Source of the DNA: an uncultured Acidobacteriota bacterium
GTDB taxonomy: Bacteria > Acidobacteriota > Vicinamibacteria > Fen-336
Assembly (NCBI GenBank): GCA_902826455.1
Contig: CADEEV010000007.1
Coordinates: forward strand, 1-64,000
Direction: 5' to 3'
DNA: 64,000 nucleotides
The stretch's first letter is position 1. The number at the start of each line of letters is the position of its first letter. Of the stretch, positions 49,077 through 57,091 are shown in pieces. The translations under genes and the position numbers were made by a program. The notes under the pieces were generated by a model. That model searched no databases. It was not told the DNA's origin and worked only from the letters and a program-made list of their open reading frames with translations.

Positions 49077-49484
49077 ATGATGCAGGACAAGGTCGACCGT
49101 CGCAGCGCAATCCAGCTCGCGATGCTCATGCTGGGAGGCGCCGCCATCACCATTTCGGGCTGCGGTGGTGGAGGCAGCAGTCCCGCCGGACCTTCGAACC
49201 CCACGCCGACCCCGACGCCCGCTCCGACGCCGACCCCGACGCCGGGCGCCGCCGCCGACAAGAACGGGGCGATCTCGGGCAACCACGGACACGTCGCGAC
49301 GATCACCGGCGCCGTGTTGACCGCCGGCAGCGCTGTCGTCGGTCTCAGCATCCGCGGCAGTTCAGGCCACAACCACAACATCTCCCTGAGCGGAGCCCAG
49401 GTCGTTCAGGTCCGGGACGGCGCGCGGGTCTCGGTCGAATCGACCGAGGGGGACGGCCACACCCACCAGGTGACGTTCAACTAG
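49077..49484 (+). CDS. Tat-type lipoprotein with three His-x-His pairs, paralogue 2
   Basis: 135 residues from ATG 49077 (a second ATG follows at once), with GAGGTG before it. KVDRRSAIQLAMLMLGGAAI followed by TISGC (cysteine 29) forms a twin-arginine-like lipoprotein signal, identical to paralogue 1 around TISGCGGGG. A Pro-Thr repeat linker (residues 41-57) leads to a domain with H70/H72 (SGNHGHVA), H98/H100 (GHNHNIS) and H128/H130 (GHTHQVTF), spaced 28 and 30 residues. A sigma-54 promoter (49002-49017) lies about 60 bases upstream. The stop shares CTAG with the convergent phosphatase gene. Function unknown; metal binding is plausible. Confidence 0.82.
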   Translation: MMQDKVDRRSAIQLAMLMLGGAAITISGCGGGGSSPAGPSNPTPTPTPAPTPTPTPGAAADKNGAISGNHGHVATITGAVLTAGSAVVGLSIRGSSGHNHNISLSGAQVVQVRDGARVSVESTEGDGHTHQVTFN

Positions 49485-50698
49485 TTCGTTCCGGCCGGGT
49501 CTGCGACGAAGGGGGTCGCAGGCCCGGTCCGTTTCGCCACGATCAGCGTGACGTCGTCGCGCTGCTCCCCCGGACCGAACTCCTTGAGGGCCGCAAGGAT
49601 CGCTTCGAGCTGCGCGGCCGCCGACTGACCGCGGTTGCGCCGGCACAGCGTCGCCAGGCGCGCGAGGCCGAAGTCCTCCCCCGCCGCGTTCCAGCACTCG
49701 CTCACGCCGTCGGTGTAGAGCACCAGGCTGTCACCGGCCTCGAACTGCGTCTCGCGCGTCACGCACTCCCAGTCCTCGAAGAGCCCGACCACGCTGGTGG
49801 TCGCCGCCAGTTCCTGCACGTCGCCGCTCGCGCGCACGAGCAGCCCCGGCGGATGGCCGCAGTTCACGTAACGGAGCCGGCCCGTCTCCTGGCTGTAGTC
49901 GCCGAAGAACAGCGAGGCGTAGGCGCCGGCCGTGGTGTTCTCGAAGAAGTGGCGGTTGACGGACAGCAGGAAGCGCTCGGGCTCGTCGAGCGCGACCGAG
50001 GACTGGCTGCGGATGCTCGCCTGCAGGTTCGCCATCAGCAGGGCGGCCCCGATGCCCTTGCCGGAGATGTCGCCCAGGACGAGGCCGAGGCGCTGGCGGC
50101 CGAGGGGCAGGAAGTCGTAGTAGTCCCCGCCCACCTCGCGGGCCTGGAGACAGCGGCCGGCGAGCTCGATGCCGGGCGTCGGCGGTGGAACCTGGGGGAA
50201 GAGCCGGGCCTGCACCTGGCGCGCGATGTCCATCTCGCGGGCCGCGCGGCGCTCGGTCTCCTCGCGCTCCACGACTTCCGCGCGCTGGGCGGCGAGCGCG
50301 CGCGTGAGGCCGTCCTGGCTCATGAGCACGAAGCGATTGCCGTCCGGATCGTTGAAGGTCGTGTACATGCCGGCCCACTCGGTCGCGAGTGGCGGCGCGT
50401 CGAAGACGACGCCGTTCCTCGTCCACTCGGCGTACTTCGCCCCGATGTCGTCGGTCGCGAGCACGACGTGGCCCGAGCGTCCGACGAGGGCGTGCTCCGG
50501 CGTATCGGGCGCCGGGGCCACCAGGCTCAGCAGCGAGCCCCGGTCCGGCGCCGCGATCGCCACGAAGCGGTGCCTGGCCTTCGTGACGCTGTCGAACAGC
50601 ACGCTGAAGCCCAGCTTCTCCGTGAGGAAGCGGATCGCCGCATCCTGGTCGCGGACGTAGACGTTGACGTGATGGATCGAGAGATGGGGTGTCGTCAT
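49481..50698 (-). CDS. VOC (glyoxalase-like) domain fused to SpoIIE-type PP2C phosphatase
   Basis: 405 residues from the ATG at 50698. Residues about 1-125 are a vicinal-oxygen-chelate domain (LSIHHVNVYVRDQDAAIRFL, SGHVVLATDDIGAKYAEW, TTFNDPDGNRFVLMSQ); the usual glutamate ligand near its end seems replaced by valine. A short helical linker (REMDIARQVQARLFPQVPPP) leads to a SpoIIE/RsbU-type phosphatase (EVGGDYYDFLPLGRQRLGLV, GDISGKGIGAALLMANLQAS, LVLYTDGVSECWN, GEQRDDVTLIVAKR). The metal-binding aspartates are present. Likely role: partner-switch signalling through an anti-anti-sigma factor, which is not in the window. The VOC domain may be the sensor. Confidence 0.88.
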   Translation of the reverse strand: MTTPHLSIHHVNVYVRDQDAAIRFLTEKLGFSVLFDSVTKARHRFVAIAAPDRGSLLSLVAPAPDTPEHALVGRSGHVVLATDDIGAKYAEWTRNGVVFDAPPLATEWAGMYTTFNDPDGNRFVLMSQDGLTRALAAQRAEVVEREETERRAAREMDIARQVQARLFPQVPPPTPGIELAGRCLQAREVGGDYYDFLPLGRQRLGLVLGDISGKGIGAALLMANLQASIRSQSSVALDEPERFLLSVNRHFFENTTAGAYASLFFGDYSQETGRLRYVNCGHPPGLLVRASGDVQELAATTSVVGLFEDWECVTRETQFEAGDSLVLYTDGVSECWNAAGEDFGLARLATLCRRNRGQSAAAQLEAILAALKEFGPGEQRDDVTLIVAKRTGPATPFVADPAGTN

Positions 50699-50773
50699 TT
50701 TTAGAGATCCGTGGGAGAGATCGCCATCCATGCCTTGCGCCGCACGGCGCCATCTTACCCGCCGCCCGCGCCG

Positions 50774-50779
50774 TACAAT
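50774..50779 (+). promoter_or_regulatory. -10-like element close to the pxpA start
   Basis: TACAAT nine bases before ATG 50789; no Shine-Dalgarno sequence. A near-leaderless mRNA is expected. No good -35 hexamer is seen. Confidence 0.4.
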
Positions 50780-50788
50780 GCGGTCTCC

Positions 50789-51538
50789 ATGTCCATCGAC
50801 CTCAACGCGGACATCGGAGAGGGCCTGCCGGCGGCCGACGACGAGGCGCTCCTCGACGTCGTGACCTCGGCCAACGTCGCCTGCGGCGTCCATGCGGGCG
50901 ATCCCGCCGTCATGGCCCGTACCGTGGCCGCCTGCGTCGCGCGCGGCGTCGCGATCGGCGCGCACCCCGGATACGCCGACCGCGAGGGCTTCGGACGCCG
51001 GCTCCAGGCCCTGGCTCCCGCGGCCGTCGAGGCGCTCGTCCACGAGCAGATCGCGGCGCTGGCCTCGATCGCCCGCGATCACGACGCCGTCCTGACCCAC
51101 GTGAAGCCCCATGGCGCGCTCTACAACCAGGCCGCGAGCGACGACGGTCTCGCGCTGGCGATCGCGCGCGGCATCGCGCGCAGCGGCGCCCTCGCGTTCG
51201 TGGGCCTTGCCACCTCCGGCGCCATGCGTCGCGCCGCCGCGAGCTGCGGGCTGCGCTTCGTCGGCGAGGCCTTCGCGGATCGTCGCTACCTCGCGAACGG
51301 CTCCCTCCAGTCGCGCGGTGACGCCGGCGCCGTCCTCGAGGATGCCCGGACTGCCGCTGCGCAGGCCCTGGCGATCGCGCGCGACGGCTTCGTGGAGGCG
51401 ACCGACGGCACGCGCCTTCCCGTCGCCGCCGAGACCCTGTGCCTGCACGGCGACAGGCCCGGAGCCGCGCGCCTCGCGCGACACGTCCGCGGCGCCCTCG
51501 AAGCCGCCGGCATCCGCGTCGCGCCGCTCTCCTCGTGA
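50789..51538 (+). CDS. pxpA: 5-Oxoprolinase subunit A (LamB/YcsF family)
   Basis: 249 residues. SIDLNADIGEGLPAADDEAL, SANVACGVHAGDPAVMARTV, GVAIGAHPGYADREGFGRR and TPHGALYNQ-like HVKPHGALYNQAASDDGLAL are the standard LamB/YcsF blocks. With PxpB and PxpC it forms the ATP-dependent 5-oxoprolinase that returns pyroglutamate to glutamate. ATG 50789 is the natural start; there is no Shine-Dalgarno, and a -10-like TACAAT ends nine bases before it. Its stop overlaps the next gene (GTGA at 51535), so the complete enzyme is made from one transcript. Confidence 0.94.
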   Translation: MSIDLNADIGEGLPAADDEALLDVVTSANVACGVHAGDPAVMARTVAACVARGVAIGAHPGYADREGFGRRLQALAPAAVEALVHEQIAALASIARDHDAVLTHVKPHGALYNQAASDDGLALAIARGIARSGALAFVGLATSGAMRRAAASCGLRFVGEAFADRRYLANGSLQSRGDAGAVLEDARTAAAQALAIARDGFVEATDGTRLPVAAETLCLHGDRPGAARLARHVRGALEAAGIRVAPLSS

Positions 51539-53091
51539 GCGACTTCCCGCGGATCCGTCCCGTCGGCGACGCCGCCCTCACGCTGGAGTGGGGCGAGACC
51601 CTCGACGACGCGATCAACGCCCGCGTCCGGGCCTGCGACCGGGCGCTGCGCGAGCGGCCCTTCTCCGGCTTCCTCGAGAGCGTCCCGACCCACCGCTCGC
51701 TGCTCGTGATCTACGACCCGTTGCGCACGTCGCTCGTGGCGGCCTCCACCGCGCTCTTCGTGCTGGACCTGGACGCGAGCCCGGACGACGCCGGCACGCT
51801 CCACGTGCTGCCGACGCTCTACGGCGGCGACGCCGGCCCCGACCTCGAGCGCGTCGCCGACCACACCGGCCTGTCGCCCGCCCAGGTCGTCGCGCGTCAC
51901 GCCGCGCAGGAGTACACGGCGCGCATGCTGGGCTTCGCGCCGGGCTTCGCGTATCTCGGTCCCCTTGCGGCGGCCTTGTCGACGCCGCGTCTCGAGACGC
52001 CGCGCACGCGCGTGCCAGCGGGCTCGGTCGCCATCGCGGGCGACCAGACCGCCGTCTACCCTGCCGCCACGGCCGGCGGCTGGAACCTGATCGGCCGTAC
52101 GTCCGTGCGCCTGTTCGATCCGGAGGCCCCGCGCGCCAGCCGGATCCAGCCCGGCGATCGCGTGCGCTTCCAGCCGGTCTCCGAGCTGCCGAGCGTCGAC
52201 GCGGGCGCGCCAGAGCGCACGACGCTGCACTCGCCCGCGTTCGAGGTGCTCTCGCCCGGCATGCTCACGACGGCCCAGGATGCGGGACGCCGTGGCTCCC
52301 GGCGCTACGGCGTGAGCGGCGCCGGCGCCGCCGACGTCGCGTCCCTCGCGGCCGCGAACGCCGCCGTCGGCAATCCCGAGGGTGCGGCAGCCCTCGAGTG
52401 CACCATCGTGGGCCCGCGCCTGCGGTTTCTCGAGGACGCGGCGTTCGCGATCGCCGGCGCCGATCTCGGCGCCACGCTGCGCGGCGCTCCCGTCGCTCCC
52501 GGAGCCGCGACGCACGCCGTCGCCGGCGACGAGCTGTCTTTCGCAGGGCGCCGCGATGGCTGCCGGGCCTACATCGCGTTCGCGGGCGGTCTGGACGTTC
52601 CGGTCGTCCTGGGATCGCAGGCGACGGATCTCCAGACCGGGTTCGGCGGCCATCTCGGCCGGGCGCTGCGCCGCGGCGATCGCCTGTCGCTCTCCCGGGG
52701 GGCGACGGTCGCGCCGCGAGCTCTGGAACAGCCGCGACCCGGGGAAGCCGTCACCGTGCGTCTCGTGCCGGGGCCGCAGGACGACGCCTTCGCACCGGAA
52801 GCGCTCGACACCCTGACGCGCACGGAGTGGCGCGTGGCGCCGGAGTCGGATCGCGTCGGCCTGCGCCTGGCCGGTCCGCCGCTGCGCCATCGCACGTCGG
52901 CCGAGATCGTCTCCGACGGCATGGTCCCCGGCTGCATCCAGGTTCCGCCGGACGGACGGCCCATCGTCGTGCTGTGCGACGGGCCGACGACCGGGGGCTA
53001 CGCGAAGATCGCCACGGCCGTGAGCGGCGACCTGCCGCGGCTCGCCCAGCTCCTGCCGGGCGTCGGCCGCGTGCGCTTCGAGCGCCTCTAG
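51535..53091 (+). CDS. pxpBC: 5-Oxoprolinase subunits B and C fused (KipI-KipA type)
   Basis: 518 residues from GTG 51535. The N-terminal third (to about 220) is PxpB/KipI-like: PRIRPVGDAALTLEWGETLD, YTARMLGFAPGFAYLG, PRTRVPAGSVAIAGDQTAVY, GGWNLIGRTSVRLFDP. The remainder is PxpC/KipA-like: SPGMLTTAQDAGRRGSRRYG, SGAGAADVASLAAANAAVGN, VVLGSQATDLQTGFGGHLGR, SDGMVPGCIQVPPDGRPIVV. The two subunits are separate proteins in many bacteria; the fusion here fixes their ratio. It shares its promoter and mRNA with pxpA and ends in CTAG shared with the convergent phosphatase gene. Confidence 0.93.
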   Translation: MSDFPRIRPVGDAALTLEWGETLDDAINARVRACDRALRERPFSGFLESVPTHRSLLVIYDPLRTSLVAASTALFVLDLDASPDDAGTLHVLPTLYGGDAGPDLERVADHTGLSPAQVVARHAAQEYTARMLGFAPGFAYLGPLAAALSTPRLETPRTRVPAGSVAIAGDQTAVYPAATAGGWNLIGRTSVRLFDPEAPRASRIQPGDRVRFQPVSELPSVDAGAPERTTLHSPAFEVLSPGMLTTAQDAGRRGSRRYGVSGAGAADVASLAAANAAVGNPEGAAALECTIVGPRLRFLEDAAFAIAGADLGATLRGAPVAPGAATHAVAGDELSFAGRRDGCRAYIAFAGGLDVPVVLGSQATDLQTGFGGHLGRALRRGDRLSLSRGATVAPRALEQPRPGEAVTVRLVPGPQDDAFAPEALDTLTRTEWRVAPESDRVGLRLAGPPLRHRTSAEIVSDGMVPGCIQVPPDGRPIVVLCDGPTTGGYAKIATAVSGDLPRLAQLLPGVGRVRFERL

Positions 53092-55583
53092 GTCACGCGC
53101 GCGACGATCAGCGTCAGGTCGTCGTGCTGTGGCGCGCCGTGAGCCCAGTTGCGCGCGGCGCCCACCACGGCGTCGGCCAGGACCTGGGCCGAGGCGCCCG
53201 CCTGCCCGGTCACGACAGCGCGCAGGCGGTCCTCGCCGAACTCCTCGCCCGTGAGGGAGAACGACTCCGTGACGCCGTCGGTGTAGGCCACGAGCAGGTC
53301 GCCCGTCTCGAGGACCACCGAACCGTGCTCGTAGGTCGAGTCCGGGAGCGCGCCCAGCACGACGCCCCCGGTCGAAAGCGTGCGCACGAGCGGCCCGTGG
53401 TAGCCGGCTCCGGGCCGGACCAGGAGCGGCGGGTTGTGGCCGGCGTTCACGTAGTCGAGCTGGCCGGTCGCTTCGTCGAAGCGCGCATAGAAGAAGGAGG
53501 CGAAGCAGTTGCGGGCCGTGGAGCGGTAGAGCAGCTCGTTCATCGAGGCCACGAGGTCCCCGGGCTGCACGTCGCTGCGGGCCTGGCTGCGCAGGGACGC
53601 CTGGACGATCGACATCAGCAGCGCCGCCGAGAGCCCCTTGCCGGCCACGTCGGCCACGGCGAGGCCGATGCGCCCGTCGGGCAGCGCGAGGAAATCGTAG
53701 TAGTCGCCGCCGACGCCCTGGGCCGGCAGGCAGACCCCGGCCAGCTCGAGACGGCGCGTGGCCGGAGGCTGGGCGGGGAAGAGCCGCCGCTGCACCTCGC
53801 TCGCGAGGGCGATCTCGCGGCGCAGGCGCTTCTCCTCCACGCGCCGCTCCACGAGATGGGCGTTCTCCGCCGCGAACGCGAGCTGCCACGCGACGGACTC
53901 GAGCAGCCGGCGGTCGTCGGCCGAGTACGGGAAGTCCCCGCGCCGCCGGCCCACCGACAGGATGCCCAGGAGGTCGCGGCGGGCCACGACGGGAACCGAC
54001 AGGCCGCCGAGCTCGGTCTCGAGGGACCGCGGCGACTGACGCAGGCGCGTGAGGAGCGGCGCGTCGGCGCTCATGCGGTTCGTGGTCTCGGGGAACACCG
54101 ACACGTAGTGCCCGCTCTCGCGGTCGCGCAGGAACACCGTGAGGCTCTCCGGGTGCATCGCGGCTTCGATGCGCTGCGAGGCGAGGGTGAGCAGCTCGGG
54201 GATCGAGGCCAGCGACCGCGCGGCCTCCGCGATCTCGTCGAGGACCTGCTGCGCGTCGTAGTCCTCGCGGAAGAAGCGCCGGTCGAGGGCCGGCATCAGC
54301 ACGCGGTTGAGCGGCGTCAGGAGCGCGATGCCGAGGGTCGTCACGATCGCGGTCGCCACGATGTCCGCGCGCGGCCCCAGGCTCTCGAGGAGGGCCGCAC
54401 GCGAGCCGGTCAGGACGAATACCAGGACGCCCGCCAGCACGACCGCCTCGACGAGCACGACGCCGCGGGCGACGAGCAGGTAGCGCAGGCTGCGGCGCAG
54501 GATCAGCCGCACGGGAATCACGCGGTGCCGCACGATCGCGTACGCGAAGGCGAGCGGCACGAGGGGCAGGCTCAGGAGCATCCACACGAGCAGCGTGCGG
54601 TTCGCCCAGAGCGGGAGCTGGCGCAGGTCGGCGAAGAGGCTCACGCCGAGGAACAGCACGAACGGCAGGAAGCCGGCGGTGCAGCCGGCCACCACCACCG
54701 TGAGCTTGCGGCGCCCGGCCTCGTCGGACTGGCCGTAGTTGACGTAGAGCGCGACGAGCGCCGCGACGGAGTAGAGGATCGCCGCGGAGCTGAAGACGAG
54801 GCCGAAGCCCGAGGAGGGCGACAGGATCGCGGAGCCCGTGGCCGGGTCGCGCACCAGGAGCGTCGCGGCCCACAGCGCCATCGGCAGCAGGCCGGCCAGG
54901 GGCAGGTAGATGACCGCCTCGAGGCTCGGCACGCGCCGCAGGAACGCCGACGGCTGCGGAAAGACCAGGCACAGGTGCAGGAACACCGGCCAGAAGCACA
55001 GCGAGAGAGCCGGCGCCGCGGCCATGGCGAAGGCCATCCACACCGGCAACGGGCCCACGGGATAGTCGGGATACAGCACTCCCCCGCCGGCGCTGAACAG
55101 GAGCAGGGCCGCGCCGAGGAGCGCCGCCTGCTTGTTCCCCGGCTTCAGCCAGTAGACGGCGACGCCGCCCATCAGGAACACCGCGGCCACGAGGGGGAAC
55201 GCCAGCATGAAGAACGTCGCGAAGCTGAACCCGTAGGACTCGGTGCGCAGCGCCACCTCGCGGAGCCGGCCGTCGCGGCGCACCAGGACCCGGTAGCTCT
55301 CTCCCGGCGCGTGGCCGGCGAACTGCCGGCGCAGGTCGAACCCGCGCACGACGCCGCGGCCCTCGAAGGCCACGACCTCGTCGCCGCGCAGGAGCGGGCC
55401 GTCGGCGGGGCTCCCCGGCCGGATCGGCCCGACGCGCAGCACGTCGCCACGCGTCGACGGCAGCCACGAGGGATTGCCCGAGCGCAGCACCATGTCGAAC
55501 GTGAACGCCGCGTTCAGGGCCGCGTAGGCCAGGAAGAGCCCGAAGAGCAGGCCTCCCGCGATAAGATGCAGCCGCCGGGTCAA
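53088..55583 (-). CDS. Membrane PP2C/SpoIIE phosphatase with PDZ and GAF domains
   Basis: 831 residues from TTG 55583, preceded by GGGAGGG. Order: first helix, a PDZ-like periplasmic segment (VGPIRPGSPADGPLLRGDEV, VAFEGRGVVRGFDLRRQ), about seven further helices (130-400), a GAF domain (about 435-590; SVFPETTNRMSADAPLLTRL, LLGILSVGRRRG), and a SpoIIE phosphatase (VGGDYYDFLALPDGRIGLAV, DVAGKGLSAALLMSIVQAS, LVAYTDGVTESFSLTGEEFG, HDDLTLIVARVT). It would dephosphorylate an anti-anti-sigma factor in response to envelope and cytosolic signals. A -10-like TATGAT is at 55612-55607. Confidence 0.9.
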   Translation of the reverse strand: MTRRLHLIAGGLLFGLFLAYAALNAAFTFDMVLRSGNPSWLPSTRGDVLRVGPIRPGSPADGPLLRGDEVVAFEGRGVVRGFDLRRQFAGHAPGESYRVLVRRDGRLREVALRTESYGFSFATFFMLAFPLVAAVFLMGGVAVYWLKPGNKQAALLGAALLLFSAGGGVLYPDYPVGPLPVWMAFAMAAAPALSLCFWPVFLHLCLVFPQPSAFLRRVPSLEAVIYLPLAGLLPMALWAATLLVRDPATGSAILSPSSGFGLVFSSAAILYSVAALVALYVNYGQSDEAGRRKLTVVVAGCTAGFLPFVLFLGVSLFADLRQLPLWANRTLLVWMLLSLPLVPLAFAYAIVRHRVIPVRLILRRSLRYLLVARGVVLVEAVVLAGVLVFVLTGSRAALLESLGPRADIVATAIVTTLGIALLTPLNRVLMPALDRRFFREDYDAQQVLDEIAEAARSLASIPELLTLASQRIEAAMHPESLTVFLRDRESGHYVSVFPETTNRMSADAPLLTRLRQSPRSLETELGGLSVPVVARRDLLGILSVGRRRGDFPYSADDRRLLESVAWQLAFAAENAHLVERRVEEKRLRREIALASEVQRRLFPAQPPATRRLELAGVCLPAQGVGGDYYDFLALPDGRIGLAVADVAGKGLSAALLMSIVQASLRSQARSDVQPGDLVASMNELLYRSTARNCFASFFYARFDEATGQLDYVNAGHNPPLLVRPGAGYHGPLVRTLSTGGVVLGALPDSTYEHGSVVLETGDLLVAYTDGVTESFSLTGEEFGEDRLRAVVTGQAGASAQVLADAVVGAARNWAHGAPQHDDLTLIVARVT

Positions 55584-55633
55584 CAGACCCTCCCAGGTGA
55601 CAGACGATCATACGCGGTTCAGGAGGAAGGCCG

Positions 55634-57091
55634 ATGAAGTCCTACCAGATGCTGATCGACGGCGAGTGGGTGAAGGCGGGCTCGGGGAAGACCTTCGACG
55701 TCTTGAACCCCGCGACGGGCGCGGTGATGGCGAAGTGCCCCGAAGCCTCCGACCACGACGTCGATCGCGCCGTCAGGGCCGCGCGGCGCGCCTTCGACGA
55801 GGGCTGGCGCGACGTCACGGCCCAGGAGCGCGGCCGCATCCTGCTCCGCCTCGCCGAGCGCATGCGCAAGGAGCTGCCGCGGCTCGCCGAGATCGAGACG
55901 AAGAACTCCGGCAAACCCCTGACCGAGTCCGAGTACGACCTCACCGACGTCGCCACCTGCTTCGAGTACTACGGCGGCCTCGCCACGAAGCTCCACGGAG
56001 AGGTCATGAACGTGCCCGACAACGCCATCTCCATGGCGATGCGCGAGCCGCTCGGCGTCGCGGGCCAGATCATCCCGTGGAACTACCCGCTCCTGATGGC
56101 CGCCTGGAAGCTGGCGCCCGCGATCTGCGCGGGCTGCACGATGGTGATCAAGCCGGCCGAGCAGACGCCCCTGACGCTCCTCGAGTTCGCGAAGTTCTTC
56201 GCGGACGCCGGCCTGCCCAAGGGCGTCGTGAACGTGGTCACGGGCTTCGGCGAGACGGGCGCCGCGATCGTCGCCCACAAGGACGTCGACAAGATCGCGT
56301 TCACCGGCAGCATGGAGGTCGGCCGCATCATCATGCGCAGCGCCGCCGAAACCCTGAAGAAGGTGGGCCTCGAGCTGGGCGGCAAGTCCCCGAACATCTT
56401 CTTCGCGGACGCCGACTTCGAGGCCGCCGTCGACGGCGCGCTGTTCGGCGTGTTCGTGAACCAGGGCGAGGTCTGCTCCGCGGGCAGCCGGGTGCTGATC
56501 CAGAAGCCCATCTACAAGAAGATGCTCGACGCGATGGTGGCGAAGGCGAAGACCATCAAGCTCGGCGACGGCATGGACCGCGCGACCAAGATGGGCCCGG
56601 TCGTCTCCCGCGAGCAGATGGAGCGCATCCTCAAGTACCAGGCGATCGGGAAGCAGGAGGCCAAGCTCGCGGTGGGCGGCGGGCGGCCGACGCAGAAGGA
56701 CCTGCAGAAGGGCTTCTACGTCCAGCCCACGATCTTCTACGACGTGAAGAACTCCGCCCGCATCGCCCAGGAGGAGATCTTCGGGCCGGTGATGTCGGTG
56801 ATCCCGTTCGACAAGGAAGAGGACGCGCTGCGCATCGCGAACGACACGCCCTACGGCCTGGCCGCGGCGGTGTGGAGCCGCGACATCTTCAAGTGCATGC
56901 GCATGGTGAAGCGCCTGCAGGCCGGCATCGTGTGGGTGAACCACATGCAGCCCACCTACGTCGAGGCCCCCTGGGGCGGCTATAAGATGAGCGGCATCGG
57001 CCGCGAGCTCGGACCCTGGGGCGCCGAGGAGTACATGCAGGTGAAGCAGGTCCACATCAACCTCAACGAAACTCCCATCGGCTGGTATTGA
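55634..57091 (+). CDS. NAD(P)-dependent aldehyde dehydrogenase (betaine-aldehyde dehydrogenase-like)
   Basis: 485 residues, typical ALDH size, with AGGAGG before the ATG. The cofactor region is EPLGVAGQIIPWNYPLLMAA, the general base glutamate is in LELGGKSPNIFF, and the catalytic cysteine is in NQGEVCSAGSRVLIQ. QEEIFGPVMSVIPFDKEEDA and WVNHMQPTYVEAPWGGYKMS complete the family signature. The last motif and overall likeness favour betaine- or aminobutyraldehyde-type substrates; the exact one cannot be told. The stop overlaps the TTG of the PilZ gene (TTGA), so the two are coupled. Confidence 0.93.
   Translation: MKSYQMLIDGEWVKAGSGKTFDVLNPATGAVMAKCPEASDHDVDRAVRAARRAFDEGWRDVTAQERGRILLRLAERMRKELPRLAEIETKNSGKPLTESEYDLTDVATCFEYYGGLATKLHGEVMNVPDNAISMAMREPLGVAGQIIPWNYPLLMAAWKLAPAICAGCTMVIKPAEQTPLTLLEFAKFFADAGLPKGVVNVVTGFGETGAAIVAHKDVDKIAFTGSMEVGRIIMRSAAETLKKVGLELGGKSPNIFFADADFEAAVDGALFGVFVNQGEVCSAGSRVLIQKPIYKKMLDAMVAKAKTIKLGDGMDRATKMGPVVSREQMERILKYQAIGKQEAKLAVGGGRPTQKDLQKGFYVQPTIFYDVKNSARIAQEEIFGPVMSVIPFDKEEDALRIANDTPYGLAAAVWSRDIFKCMRMVKRLQAGIVWVNHMQPTYVEAPWGGYKMSGIGRELGPWGAEEYMQVKQVHINLNETPIGWY

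Noticed and set aside
49200-49250. Short tandem repeat as a CRISPR-like or satellite array
   Set aside because: It encodes the Pro-Thr linker of the lipoprotein and has no spacers.
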